The notes beneath the pieces are model-generated. The model did not search any database, was not told the origin of the DNA, and saw only the letters and a program-made list of their open reading frames with translations. Below, one piece after another: positions 24,546 to 36,700 of a DNA stretch of 64,000 bases. The translations under genes were made by a program, and so were the position numbers. Numbering within the stretch: the stretch's first letter is position 1; each line of letters starts with the position of its first letter. The stretch is from Limnoperna fortunei (taxonomy: Eukaryota > Mollusca > Bivalvia > Mytilida > Modiolidae), in assembly GCA_944474755.1 (NCBI GenBank), contig OX104115.1:72454993-72518992 (forward strand), written 5' to 3'.

Positions 24546-24860
24546 CCTTCTTGTTTCTTGATTTGTAAAATCGAGATGTTATTGTGAACTGAATTAATTT
24601 GATAAAATAACAAATAATGCTTAGAAATTTGATTTTTTTTAACAAAGCCATGTTGAACACAGTCATTCTTTGACAAATATTTCAACGGTTAAAACACCAA
24701 ATAAACATAATAGCACGTGGCTACGTTTATATAAGAACTATTCTGATTGGTAGACGATTATGTTACACACAATCTGATTGGTTATAACTACATTGAATTT
24801 CGAATCTCGAATCTCGAATTTCGAATTTCGAATGAGCCTTCTGGGCTTTCGTACATTTGT

Positions 24861-26404
24861 GCTTTTAAAAGCCACAACCATATCTTTATACAATATTCAT
24901 ATAACTCGATTACTGCCTGTACATGCTGCCAAGTTTTAAGCCACTCAGTACTGATACAAACGTTAATATTCAGTACCATATGGAACATTATAACGACAAT
25001 GTTTCAAATTGCAGAATTTATTTTTCTAAAACAAAGCAAACATTATTTCTGTTGCTTGGTTAGAACATGCTTTTATGGGAAAATACATCACTGCAGCATT
25101 CTGTTTATTAATTATACACACCTTTACGTATAACAATAGAATTTATCCATTCTTGTGACATTTAATGTCTATGTGACTATTGATATTTTTTTAAAATCAA
25201 TATACAATATCTATTGCTTTTCGATTAACATCAATAAAACAGTAGACATAATTATATAACGTTTCAAATCGTATACAATACCATGGTATATTCACAAAAC
25301 CTTGAGTGCGGTTTTTGTGTGAAACAGCTGCTGTAATTTAAATGCAGAGCACCATTCATACAAATGGAATAAAGCGGGCACAATTTAATTTATTACTATT
25401 ATACTTCCGATAATTGCTTGATTATCATTCATTAAAATATCGATACCCTAACATATTGCATACTTAAATGCTGGTCATTGTTGTGAGTTATTACAGGACT
25501 GAACAGTTTATGAATTATTGTCTATTGCCGATGCCGATAATTGGTTTTTACTGTGACAGCAATAAAAAACCGTGAAATGACGATGTTGAAATGTTGACTT
25601 TCTTGTATTCTTTATTGCTTGTTTTACAGAATTTTGAAATACAATCTTCGTTAATTTTTGGCGACAAAATTTTTACAATTGATTATTTATTGCTATCCGT
25701 TTTAATTTGTTTATGTCTGTTTACTTTAAACAACGATAAAATATAAAATTAAAAAAAGACATGACGTTGTATTTGTCCAATGAAATTCTAGTACGTGTAA
25801 TGTTTGGAAAATAAGAATGCATTCGGATGGTTCATTTCCATTTCTGGCACAGTAAAGGTAAAAGTCCGCGAAAATGCATTTGTTATATTATTATTAGATT
25901 ATTAACCGCTTTATGTAAAGTCTTTTCTTTATACTTTAAAGTATAACAAAACAGTAATAGACTGAATCATCAGTCAATACCTGTGTACTGCTACATACTG
26001 ACTAAAAGTGACCGAGTTAAATATTTGATTACAATAACACTTGTAGCAATAAATATACGATTCTGCCTATCTACTACCTGCGATAAGCGTTTGATTAAAA
26101 TTCTGTCGAAACTCAAAGATATCGTCTAATAGTGCCTAAAATGTTTTATTTAGAAGATTGGTTAGTCGATAACTTTTAGATACGGTCTCCTACATAATCC
26201 GACTGTTTGATTAACAATTGACTACACTACTTATATCGATATGTTAGGTATTTCTACTAAAACTGAAAGCAGGTTGATTTCAATATTGTTAAATACTGTC
26301 TGCCAGTTGCTAATAACTTGTGGATTACAATATTTATGACATAAATCTATTTACTTACTGAACACATTTATCATTAACGTCCATTTGTTTACAATAATTT
26401 CGTA
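24861..26404. other. Non-coding stretch
   Basis: AT-rich sequence with no coding frame or repeat that I recognise between the inverted-repeat element and the duplicated block at 26405. Confidence 0.45.
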
Positions 26405-26610
26405 TAATTTATGTTGCAAACCCTTACTGGTTTTAGTGGTACTCGATTTCAATCGATTTCAGTGGCGAATTATGTATTTATTGCTGCTGTTGGTTCATGT
26501 TAATCTAAAATTTCATTAACATGTATTAACACTTGTATGCCTAAAAGTTACATAACAAACTGCATACGCTACATGATCATTGTCATTAAAGTATACAGTG
26601 AAAAATAATA
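26405..26610 (+). repeat. Dispersed copy of the 22800-23005 segment
   Basis: It shares 'tgttgcaaacccttactggttttagtggtactcg', 'tttattgctgctgttg', 'cctaaaagttacata' and 'actgcatacgctacatgatc' with 22800-23005. It carries a 10-bp local duplication (atttcaatcg). The match stops near 26610. Confidence 0.85.
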
Positions 26611-27652
26611 ATGGACGATATATTGAAATCTAAATTCAATACACTTTGCAAATAAATCCTACATGGCATTCATTATCAAATTAGTTTATATAAAGTAGTC
26701 TTAATTTGATAATATACCTTCTGGTACATATTTTGAATAATTTTCAAGTAGTAGATTTTCTTGCAGTATTTAGTCAACAAATCATATTGGTAAATATTAT
26801 CTCCGATAAAAACCTGAATATATCCTTAACGCATTACAACGTTACAAGTTCTATAAGCAAAACCTGTCGAAGCACTCATATATTACTAAATAAACTGAAT
26901 ATGTGAACAACATGGTTTACATATTGTGCGCAGATATTTGAAGATATTTTATAAGTTTAAGTAGTGCTTTTTTTGTAGAATCATTGTTGCACGGGAAACT
27001 ACCAAAACATTAAAGAACATCAACACCAAAGAAATACTATCACCCGTTGCTTGAAGGTACCCTTTAATAATGAACTAACTAATGATGGCGATAAAAAAAT
27101 TCATGTCAAGCACGATCTTAACATGACTCATTAGGTTTACAAGTTCAGGTTTATGTAATAATAAGTGATATGTATTACATGGGAACTACAGGAATATTAC
27201 TATACAAATATAAGAAATGTATGTCGTCTAAATCGTCGTATAATTTAACTCATTTTCAATTGCGATGTAATGAGGTAAAGATGTATATCTAAATATTACA
27301 CAGCTAAACTTGGCGAAGCACTAAGAAGTTATGTTATAAAACTATACATGACATTTTTTCTTCTTTATAAATAATTTCAATATTTTACCCAAAGCATAAT
27401 TTCTCCCGATAATCTAATAAAGTTTTTGTTTTATTATTAATGTTATATATTTGGATTTTAGAAAAAAAAATTAACACGTTCATTTGTTTTATGTTCCGTT
27501 GTCTTTTATTTATGATCAATTATTGTTTAAAATGTTTAATATTTCATATGTCCAATCAATTGTCTGGCAAAGAATGACGTTCATTTCTTTTTCTCTGTTT
27601 ATTTGCAACAAATTTTATACATACCACCATACAAGTTTATGATGAATATTCA
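26611..27652. other. Non-coding stretch
   Basis: I see no convincing gene. The frame at 26706-26906 has an AT-driven composition and no motif. Confidence 0.4.
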
Positions 27653-27765
27653 ATTCGGTGGTCAATTAGTTAAGGTAGTTTGTCCACTATTGATCACATG
27701 GTCTGTCAACACCGCGGTTGTGGAATCGATTCTCACTGCAGGGTGTACTCCACACCAATCTCAAA
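27653..27765 (+). repeat. SINE, degraded head fragment
   Basis: It keeps 'aaggtagtttgtccactattgatcac', 'ggtctgtcaacac' and 'tcgattctcactgcagg' from the tRNA-related head but lacks the V domain and tail. It abuts the coding remnant at 27781. Confidence 0.8.
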
Positions 27766-27780
27766 ATCATGATTAATCAG

Positions 27781-28044
27781 ATTCCTGAACATCCTCTGCA
27801 CCACCAAGCTAGGTCCACTCTGGCCTACTTATGATATTCTAGTATTCTCAGCTTTGTCCAACATCGATACAACAATACAATCGACCCACACATTTTTGTA
27901 TTCGAACGTTGTACAAAGTCTCTCTTTGCAAGAGTAACCTGCGACGAAAATGATGCTACCCTCTTACCAGACGACACCAACAATTCCTACAATAGAACTG
28001 CAATAAAGGCCATCTTCATGTGCAATGACAATAGTAAAATATGA
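27781..28044 (+). pseudogene. Unidentified coding remnant, one internal stop
   Basis: A single frame runs for 88 codons with one internal stop: IPEHPLHHQARSTLAYL, stop, then YSSILSFVQHRYNN, TIDPHIFVFERCTKSLFARV, TCDENDATLLPDDTN and NSYNRTAIKAIFMCND to a stop at 28042-28044. Its balanced use of D, E, H, R, P and T is unlike the chance frames in this AT-rich window, so I read it as real ancestral coding sequence. Family unknown. It lies directly upstream of two other transposon coding remnants and may belong to a mobile element or a retrocopy. Confidence 0.5.
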
Positions 28045-28199
28045 ACCTCAAAAGCCATAGTAGACAACAAGCCTGTAGGCAGTTTGATGGTTGCAATTGA
28101 CATTGTACAAGTAGATAAAACTTTCATGGGTATATCAACTGGCAACCAAAGTCATTGGCGTCATCCTTGAATTCACCCTAGTTTAAGGGTCGGAGAAAA

Positions 28200-28434
28200 T
28201 ACCACCCAATCACATGGGACTGTTTGGGTTCAGAAGGTCTATAGCCAAAATTTAAGAAGTACGTATCAAAGTTGCAGTCGTTGTGACAGATCGTCATCTT
28301 CAAATAAAAAAAGTAATGTCTACTTAGCTAAGTGACAAGGAACAGAGGTTTGACGTTCGCCATTTAGCAAATGCAATAAAACAAAAAAAGAAAATCCGTG
28401 ATCAAAACAAGAAATTGGCAGCAGAAGTCAAAAC
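28200..28434 (+). pseudogene. Transposon-protein remnant with TDRHLQIKK motif
   Basis: In one frame: VRIKVAVVVTDRHLQIKKVM, a stop, then DKEQRFDVRHLANAIKQKKK. A pattern of 'TDRHxQIxKxM ... FDVWHxAKxxKKK' occurs in a family of large uncharacterised transposase-like proteins that I recall from molluscs and cnidarians (from memory, not searched). This is a short internal piece with an in-frame stop. It ends where the reverse-transcriptase fragment starts (28438), so two unrelated elements are joined here. Confidence 0.55.
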
Positions 28435-28437
28435 TTC

Positions 28438-29200
28438 AACGGGTACTAATTATGCTCCTCTCCTCGCCGATCTGTTTTTGTACTCCTTGAGGCTGATTTC
28501 ATAGAAGGCCTACTGAAGTAGCAAGAAAAGACTCTGGCCCAGACTATTTACATTCAATTTAACCTAGCGAGCTTGAAATTAAAGACACCACCAATACACT
28601 TAGGTCAGCCTCTTACTTAGACCTACTTCTAGAAATAGACTCAGGAAAACTACAAACTAGGCTCTACGACAAGCTTGATGACTTCAACTTTCCAATTGTC
28701 AACTTCCCGTTCATCGACAGCAACATTCCAGCAGCTCCAGCGTATGGTGTGTACATTTCACAACTTATACGTTATTCTATATCCTGCGATCATTATTCCA
28801 ATTTTCTAGACCGATCACTGCTGTTGACTGCTAAACTACTCAAACAAAGGTTTTTTGTTATTTCTCCAGAAGTTCTATGATCGGCACCACCACTTAATTG
28901 ATCGTTATGCGAAATCAGTGTCTCAAATACGATCTGATATGTCCGCGGAGTCATAGGTAGTGTTTCCTATTCCTGGATTTGACTTTTCCCTACACTAGAC
29001 AATGAGTAACTCGACGGGTGTCTAATTAGAGGCTGGCACTGCTTACTCGTTCGGAGCACCTGAGTGCACCCATGGTTTTTATTGGGTTCGGGTTACTCTC
29101 TTTCTGTGTTTTATGTTTATGGTTTTTGTGTTGTGTTTGTCTATATCCGGATTTGTAACTGTCCCTTGGCTTTCGGTCGGTTTTCTTTGCTACTTTCTTA
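28438..29200 (+). pseudogene. Reverse-transcriptase element, internally deleted (copy 3)
   Basis: It starts within the GIPMGTN block (gggtactaattatgctcc) and follows the copy at 59745-60820 through SELEIKDTTN, SASYLDLLLEIDSGK, DDFNF, SIDSxIPAAP, the FYGxHHDLIDRY region and the whole 3' tail to TTTCTTA at 29200. About 70 bp covering the RYIDD catalytic segment is deleted between 'ggcccagac' and 'tatttacattc'. Frameshifts follow. It cannot make an active enzyme. Confidence 0.88.
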
Positions 29201-29420
29201 AATACAATCAATTTGCAATCGACTTTGGTAGTATTCACTGCACGGTAATTGGAATGCAGACTAATTAGTGTCCTAGAAGAGTATGTTATGCCTAATCTTA
29301 AACAGGCACAACTTTACGATGTTTCTAGATGTGCCCATGGTTACTTAAGGAGTGAAAATATCAGAAAAACTCGTAAGTCAAGGATAGCCTGTTTTGTGAA
29401 GCTTCTCAGATGTCAATGAT

Positions 29421-29597
29421 AGACCCGATTTTGCTGGACGACATTATAAACCTGCTTATTTTGCCTGTTCCTTAGAGACATACTACTCTATGATGCCGAA
29501 AGACTGCCCAAAGGGACAAGAATTTTACCACCTAGATATGGTAGCGCCAACCGAACCGGCAGTAATTGACAATATTGTAAATACAAGCCGTGATTGA
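29421..29597 (+). pseudogene. Unidentified coding-like remnant
   Basis: A frame of 58 codons reads RPDFAGRHYKPAYFACSLET, YYSMMPKDCPKGQEFYHLDM and VAPTEPAVIDNIVNTSRD to a stop at 29595-29597. Amino-acid use (C, D, E, G, H, P, R present) is coding-like and different from surrounding chance frames. No start codon or family recognised. It may be part of a retrocopy or transposon. Confidence 0.4.
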
Positions 29598-29599
29598 AA

Positions 29600-32015
29600 G
29601 AGGATCAACCATTGAGAGCCTCCTTTTTCCACCTGTTACCCACTACTGGACGCTGGATAACACGTAAGTTATACTAGGTAAAGACTTGTGACTTTAAGAC
29701 AAAAATCGTTTTCCTTGGAAGGGCACATCAGAAAAAGGGCAGTAATGGAAATGAAATGCACCTAACCATCAATATGGCAGATAAACGAAACGTTAAAGGA
29801 TTACACATTACAAAGGTCCCCAATTATATAAGCTCAAAAGAAACAATATTATAATCTGTTTTATTCTTAATCGTTTGCAGATTATCATTATACTTTTATC
29901 TTCTTAAGAAAACAACTCAAGTTATTATTGACATACAAGAACATCGGACAGGTCACTGGGAAAAACATTCATATCGTTCATTAAAGATGGAAACGAAGTT
30001 CGAATTCTGTTCACAGCTCATGATGGTAATGGCGCTCTGTTCTGTTACCCAAGAGGCTGTCCTTTTCAAGATGGACATAAATAAAAATGGATGACAGTGT
30101 TGAACTCCATAGGAAGGGAAGTTCATCCTTATTGCCCCCTTTCTACAAAGCAATTTTTTTTGTTGGACTTTCCGATTTCATATTACAATAAATGTATTGA
30201 ACAAATATTATAGACCGTTTTAGATCTACGTAAATATGCATATCAACTAATCTTTGGCAGTTATTCAAAAAGACCCAAGCAAAAGACATCTTACATTAAT
30301 TTAAAGTTTTTGAGTTAAATGTAAAGAAAATTATTCAACAAAATACTTAACTATTTGTGTGTTACACTCATTACCTGTACTTATGGTTAGATACATATAT
30401 TCAACCACCATTTAGTTAGGATTAAATTAACTTGTTTGTATATTGTTATTCGTAGCAAAATTAGTACATCTGTGAGAGGTAAGTTTAATTTCAACAGTTA
30501 TTATTTGATTGAAGTATTTATTTAATAGCCGATGATTTAATAGGTCTCGGATATAAACATGAAATTTATTTTAATATTTTGTTATTAACATATCTGAATC
30601 TATTTCTATGAAGTTTGGTGTCATTATATATATAAATATTTTTCCATGCACTAATGTATTTTAAGATAATTATCATTTATAGTTCAATATTAAAGCAATT
30701 TAATATTTAAACGAAGGTATTCTACTTACCATATTTGAAATGGTATATGGAAAAGAGCAAACATTAATTTAAGAAGTGGGGACAAAAAATTAGAATTTGT
30801 TTAATTTAAAACCAAATAAGGTGCTAGTGTTACAGGATTTTTTAGGGAAACACACTTACGTCGAAGACCGCCATTCTGGGAGCAGTTTAATCAGCAATGA
30901 CGACATAAAATACTTAACTTAGGCATTCCTTTTATCATTAGTATAATTTCGTTCTTACAAGTCTTTGTTGGCTATTAACCCCATTAGTATAGGCTTAATT
31001 ATTGTATTATTAAATTTATAACTAGGAAGGTACTTTAAGCTTTTAGTGGAAAGACCTTTAGTTTTTGTTCTGATTATTTGGTTTTCCCTTATACTATTGG
31101 AAGGACGTTTTGTTTTTGTCTTGATTATTTTTAGGTATTTCTTTTAGCGGAGGTTCTTCAGTTGTTGTTCTGTTTATTATTATTATTATTATTATTCTAT
31201 CTTTACTTTCAGAAACTTTTATCGGTGTCTCATTTTCACGTCGCAGTATCTTGCTTTTGATATTTTTGATGTTTAACTTGTGTCGTTTACATATTATGCT
31301 TGAAGTGTTGATACAGACTTACCAATTCCTTATTTTCTTATGAAATTATATCCAACTTTAATACAAAGTCAAATGTAAGAAAACTAAGCGATATAAAATA
31401 TGTAAAAAACTATAGCACAATGACGAAATCTGAATTGAAACAAATACAGACAATCTAAAAAAAGCAAACGCCAAACTGAGTAACACGATGCCAATTAAAA
31501 GCATGCGTGCACTACTGACGAGTAAGCTTTATCGCTTTTCATCGCGAATCCTCGTAGAAAGCGATAGACACCGATACTAAAACCTTTACCAACATGTATC
31601 TTTTGCGCAACTTTTGGAGAAATTAATTGAACGTATCTGAGGACATTTTATGGGAGTTGTCTCCCATTAATGAAAGGTTATGTATATTACTTTCACAAAC
31701 AAAAGAAATCGAGACCTGAGGTTTTCAGCATGAAAATGAGAACAAAGTAAAAGGTAAAGATGATGGTTTATATTCATTTCTTCTTCGTTTCATTTCGTTT
31801 AATATCTTCATTGTTATACCAATTGCTAATATTTCATTAAATCTTTGGGTTATCGTGGTAACTGCATCATCGATACTTAAAAATGTTGTATGAAGATTTT
31901 TTGCTCGCCTTAAAAAGAATTACTGTCGATATGCATTTCTTTAAACCCGAACAAATCACAAACAATATCTGTAACAAAATATTGGAAAGTTGCAAATGAG
32001 ATTTACGCTTTAAGG
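29600..32015. other. Non-coding stretch
   Basis: No gene seen apart from an (ATT)n microsatellite at 31173-31196. The short minus-strand frame at 29953-30153 has mixed composition but no motif and no context. Confidence 0.4.
31173..31196 (+). repeat. (ATT)n microsatellite
   Basis: About seven to eight uninterrupted TTA/ATT units. Confidence 0.9.
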
Positions 32016-32535
32016 ATGCAAATAACTTTTCTCGTAGGAAAATTGCTTTTGTTTACAACAGTTTTGATTATAATTCTATTTATGATGATGTATGGCGTTA
32101 GAGGTGGCAGTTTTATTGACAAATTATTTACCGATTTTACTCTTTACCGTGACACCTGCTATTGCAATGAAATTTAACAGCATCGACCCAAAACAGGATT
32201 TAAAACGTTACAGTGACTTGATCACAGAGATGCTTGACAACAATGACTGTTCAGAAACTGATTCTGATGAAACAGATGACGGCATTAATTGCAAAATTCT
32301 GGGAGTTCTATTAACTGTTGTTAGTTTTTTTTACTTCTTTCTGGGGTATTTTGTGAGCATGCATCATTTGTTAAGGAATTGTTTGGTTTGCAAGTGCAAA
32401 TTCAATAAAGAGGATATTTGTGTTGATAGCATAAACTTTAATCTGGAAGAAGTAATAGGCAATCGAATTGAATATCGTCATCGTGTATATCCAATTTACT
32501 CAGAATTAAATACAACTAACAATATTGAAGTTTAA
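32016..32535 (+). CDS. Possible small membrane protein, two overlapping frames
   Basis: The frame 32092-32535 encodes 147 residues: a hydrophobic N-terminus (VAVLLTNYLPILLFTV), a soluble acidic part (NDCSETDSDETDD), a second hydrophobic segment (ILGVLLTVVSFFYFFLGYFV, about residues 70-89), then a Cys cluster CLVCKCKFNKEDIC and a polar tail. A second frame, 32016-32177, opens with its own signal-like sequence (MQITFLVGKLLLFTTVLIII) and runs GGSFIDKLFTDFTLYRDTCY before stopping inside the first. The two overlap by 86 bases in different frames. Either the upstream one is the true start and a one-base indel separates them, or the longer frame alone is the gene. Composition is coding-like. I recognise no family, and no promoter or splice context is clear. 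Confidence 0.42.
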
Positions 32536-33030
32536 GTGTGACCAACTTGTGCAGTACAATAGACACTTTAAGGACAAATATGAAGTTTGGCCCCGATTGG
32601 ACGAAGATATTCAGAAAAGTAGCGAACAATCTAAAAATTATGCAAATTTTTTGTACATCATGCCATAGTGATTTCTGAGTAGAATTCAGCTTTTCAAACA
32701 AATTGTTTGTAAAACTAAACTATAACTCTATAACGGCGGTAACTATAAGTCGTAAAAGTATACGACCATTAAAGTTGTTCGTAAACATTTGATTAGAACT
32801 ACTTAACATGGTGATATCATGATTACAGAAATAAAAACTTAAACTCAATATTTGACTGTAAAAACCCTATGATTGTGTGCTACTTTTAATGTATATAAAA
32901 AAATTTAAATATACGAGTTTTTAAAGCTTACTGACATGTTATCATGTATAAAGATATAAAGTTATGAAATTTATGTATCTATATTACATTAATTATGAGA
33001 CAACAAACACAACTTTGAGTTTTATCAACT
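32536..33030. other. Non-coding stretch after the possible membrane-protein gene
   Basis: AT-rich. An AATAAA at 32831-32836, about 300 bases after the stop, could serve as a polyadenylation signal. Nothing else seen. Confidence 0.35.
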
Positions 33031-33245
33031 GGGGCCTCACTTGAAGTGTGGTTCAGGTAGTAATCTACTATTGATCACGTGCCTGTCAACACTAGGCTTG
33101 TGGTTCGAGTCTCACAACGGGCATGGTGTACTCGACTACAATCTTACTTGACAAGGATTTCCAGTTTTGCTACCGAAGTTCGGCGTTTTCTCCGGGTACT
33201 CCTGCTTCATTCCCAAATACAAAGTGGACGCCATGATATAGTTGA
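33031..33245 (+). repeat. tRNA-derived SINE, diverged, tail lost
   Basis: The head has a damaged box A region but an intact box B (GGTTCGAGTCTC). The V domain TTTTCTCCGGGTACTC and 'tggacgccatgatatag' are present. The (CAAA)n tail is missing. Frames across it are not genes. Confidence 0.88.
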
Positions 33246-33450
33246 TCAAGATCAAAGTTTGGGAGATGTATCTTATGGGAACGACGAGTAATGTAAGATA
33301 TTGAATAAGTATTGTAGCCAAATTTCCACATTAGATGATACAAATATAAACTGGATTCTGAACTTATGCCAACTGTATAAACTACACATTTATACAATAT
33401 TGTTATCAATAGAAAAGACATTGTTGATATGATAACAATTTAAGAACATA

Positions 33451-33725
33451 TTTTAGCATCAGGGCCAGACATAATAAGCCGCAAAATGTTAAAAATGTCT
33501 CATGAAAACTAGCGAGTCTAATTCAATTAATTTTAATAAATCCCTGCAAACATCCATCCGAATGGAAAATTACAAACGTTATTGTAAAATAAGAGAAGAG
33601 CGACAGTTCAGTGCTGTCTAATTACAGACCAATACCCCTCATTAGTCGTGAAGGGAAGATTATGGAATGTTTTATTAGAAATATGTCTTTAACAAAATGC
33701 AAAGATATATATATATTGTATATAA
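33451..33725 (+). pseudogene. Non-LTR retrotransposon reverse-transcriptase fragment (N-terminal RT)
   Basis: Across shifting frames I read SGPDIISRKMLKMS, FNKSLQTSIR, then NYRPIPL-like and GKIMECFI-like remnants. This is the order of 'GPDxIxxxML ... FNxSL ... W ... NYRPISLL ... GKxxE' at the start of CR1/Jockey-type reverse transcriptase domains. Many frameshifts; truncated at both ends. Confidence 0.6.
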
Positions 33726-36700
33726 ATATCAGTTAAGCTCTTTTCTATTGACATTGGAAGAACTTGTTTAGCTTCTGGACCACACATAAACATTTAGAAG
33801 TGAATGTAGATGGAGTAATGTTCATAAACGGATAGAGTAAACATCTAAACATTCCATACGAAAATTGAAATTTAAGTAGAAACTAAATCTTGCAAACTCA
33901 AAATACCATTGTATTCAAGAAGGATTTCTTTTTAGTTATTGTTATTCATTTGGAAAAAAATAATGAAGCTCTAAACTAACAAAATGTGCACGTTAATCCT
34001 GAACGTTGCAACACATGCTTGATTTTTAGAAAATTGCGTTTCAATTTATTTTTCTATTTCAAATAAATGAGCCAACATGCAGAGCAAATTATTGTTTAAA
34101 AAAAATAATGAAACGTATAAAATACTGAAGATTTTTTCTTTCAAATACAGATGCATCTGACAATACTCTTCCAAAATCAATAACAATTTTTTGAATCGTC
34201 AAGTTAATCATGTTTTGTATGTACGATTTCTTAGATGTACAGTGTTATGATAAATTATCTATATAAAATATATTTAGATTGTGATAAGGTCGCTAGGTGC
34301 GATACATATATAATTGAATCCATGTAATATGATTTTCTTAAACCATTGTGCTAAAATTCCAGAGGACATTGGTTTATATTGCATAAATGATACTTTGTAA
34401 TCATTACAAATTGTTTAGGGACTTAAGTTTTTTTCATTTTTAGGTCGATACAAGTCAATAAGTAAAGTTCGTTTTAAGGTTTTTGTTCACACACAATTAT
34501 GGGAAAGGAAAGTTGTGTTTGATGAATTTGTTTGTCGTCTAGGCAATAAGCACCTATTTGTACTATTTATCCTTTTATATAAGTGGAGTGTAAAAACAAC
34601 TAGAAAATTGTAAACGTTTTCATGAACAGGATATCTACACACCATGTTCTATATTAGAAGTTATTTTGTTCCATTTCAAATTAGTAGTGAATATACACAT
34701 TTTATCATTAAATGTTTAAGGTGACATGTATTACTATGTTACATTTTAAATAAGTTCATAAATTGTAAGTAGTGAGAAAACTTACCATGGAATAACGATG
34801 AAGTAAATTGGATAAAATATCGTTTTCCTGTATAGACGTTTTTAGACATTACCCAACGCAGTTTGCGGACAAGCTGTTGTTCAACCGTAAATTGTGCGTA
34901 ATGTGACAGAAAGGAAACTCAGCATAATGAAGTCGTGTATGCTTTTTAAGACGACTTCCATTAGTTAGCCTGGTAAATTTCTAATACAATATTCGATTTC
35001 ATCTATACTAGAAAGATGAACTTTAAATCAAACTTGACAACTAAACTCATCATGTAAACAAAAACAGTAGATCACTACACATAACAACAATTAAACAATG
35101 GAAAAGACAAAAACGGCTATTGACATAGAACAATTGACTTAGAACTGGTAAAGAGGATTCCGAACCTTTCCTAATTTGAACATTAACCTTAATGCAGGCA
35201 AATATCAGAAAACAGAGCCTTGAATTAGCAAACATCAGACAGCTGGCATCGATTTCGATTTTTAATTTATTTATTGATAAAATAGAAACAAATATAATAC
35301 TACGCTCCCGAGACGGTGTTTTAGAGATACAAAAGCACAAATACGGCAAACTTGTTCACAAACTTGTTGAAAGTATCCATAGAAAAGAATCGTATAAAGT
35401 ACAATATTTAAACGCGCATTAGGCAATCATTCAATCAATAAAATAACACAAAAATTGTTTGCATAACCATAACGTTTTTTTTTTCAAAACTCAACTATTT
35501 TCTTTAACTTGAAGCTGTTCAACAATTTAACCGGCTTACCACCTTTTGGTCGTGTATCCCTGTTAACATTATATCTAGATACTAAACAAACAGGATATGT
35601 CTAGTAAAAATCGGAAAACAACTTGATTAGAGTTTGTATTATCATTATTGTACCTATAAACCTGAATTCATCTTATTCCACCTGTTAACCAAGTTTGAAC
35701 ATTTACCAATGTACACATGTACTGTACAAATTAGTACAAATCAAGGGTTTTTACTGTTTTTTTTTATTTTCTAATTTGTATTTTGAGCGTTTAAGTTTAC
35801 CTAGCCAAATTCCTTTCGTTTTATTCTATTAAATTTTAAGCCAGATAAAGTTTCCAATTCTTCTTTAATGTTTAGTGCCAAAGAAATATCTTTCATGGAT
35901 TGCAACAATTGTGTTGTATTATCAGCGATTACATTACACATTTTTAAGTATGCCTTTTCTTAATGTAAATTCAATGTGAATGCCTTTAAATTTTTTATTC
36001 CCCCATAGAGGAATTGCTAAATTTCTACTTTGAATGCACACAGCAAAGCTGACTTAGATCACCCCGCCCATTCCACGACGAATACGGAAAGTACATGAAA
36101 TCCTGCCTTTATCTTCAAAGCATCCTTTATGATACACTGTACCTTATTAAAATCTAATGTATCAAGACACAGAAAAACTAATATACTTTCAGGCATTCTC
36201 TATGTAACGCATATTCCAGTTCAGTAGCTTTATGGTTGTTCACAGTCTGTAAATGATAGTGATCTTATGTTGATAAAAGGCATTCAGTATTTAAACATTC
36301 ATATTTGTCCTTAATGTCAGGTGATCAGTTAGATCATCACATTTTATTCATGTGATAATTGATCCCAACACTCTTGATCAAGAACAGTATTACTATAATA
36401 TTATATTGTAAAGATGTATTTAATAAAATGTATGAAGTAAAATATTTTCGACGTTTTCATAAGAATACAAAATCCACAGGAATTATTCGATGTTTCTACT
36501 AAATAAATCAAGGAACTTCTGGCCAAACATAAATTAAACAATCGGAAACACTTCTAACTGTCTCAAACATTATCAGATTTGTTTTATGTTAAGACCTATT
36601 AACAACTTCTTGCGTCAATTATAAGTAGGTTTGCGAAACAAAAACGGAGCAGATTATTCAAAGAAAAGTCTTATTTCAAAGCGATCTGGCATTCAGAAAT

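Larger units (their letters stand above)
23769..24852. mobile_element. 1.08 kb inverted-repeat element rich in TTCGAAATTCGAG motifs
   Basis: The ends ACGAATGCCCAGAAGG and its inverse (CCTTCTGGGCTTTCGT) open arms of about 125-133 bp, ending near 23901 and starting near 24728. The arms contain alternating TTCGAAATTCGAGATTCG words and the sequences CCAATCAGA and GACATAATCGTCTACC. Flanks tcatttgt (23761-23768) and acatttgt (24853-24860) agree at 7 of 8 bases and may be an 8-bp target duplication. The left arm is partly duplicated at 23895-24010. No transposase frame exists, so it is non-autonomous. An 8-bp duplication would suit hAT-like elements, but the termini are not typical. Confidence 0.75.

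Noticed and set aside
24747..25133. 128-codon plus-strand frame
   Set aside because: It starts inside the inverted-repeat element and runs through its TTCGAA array; the overlapping minus frame is equally long.
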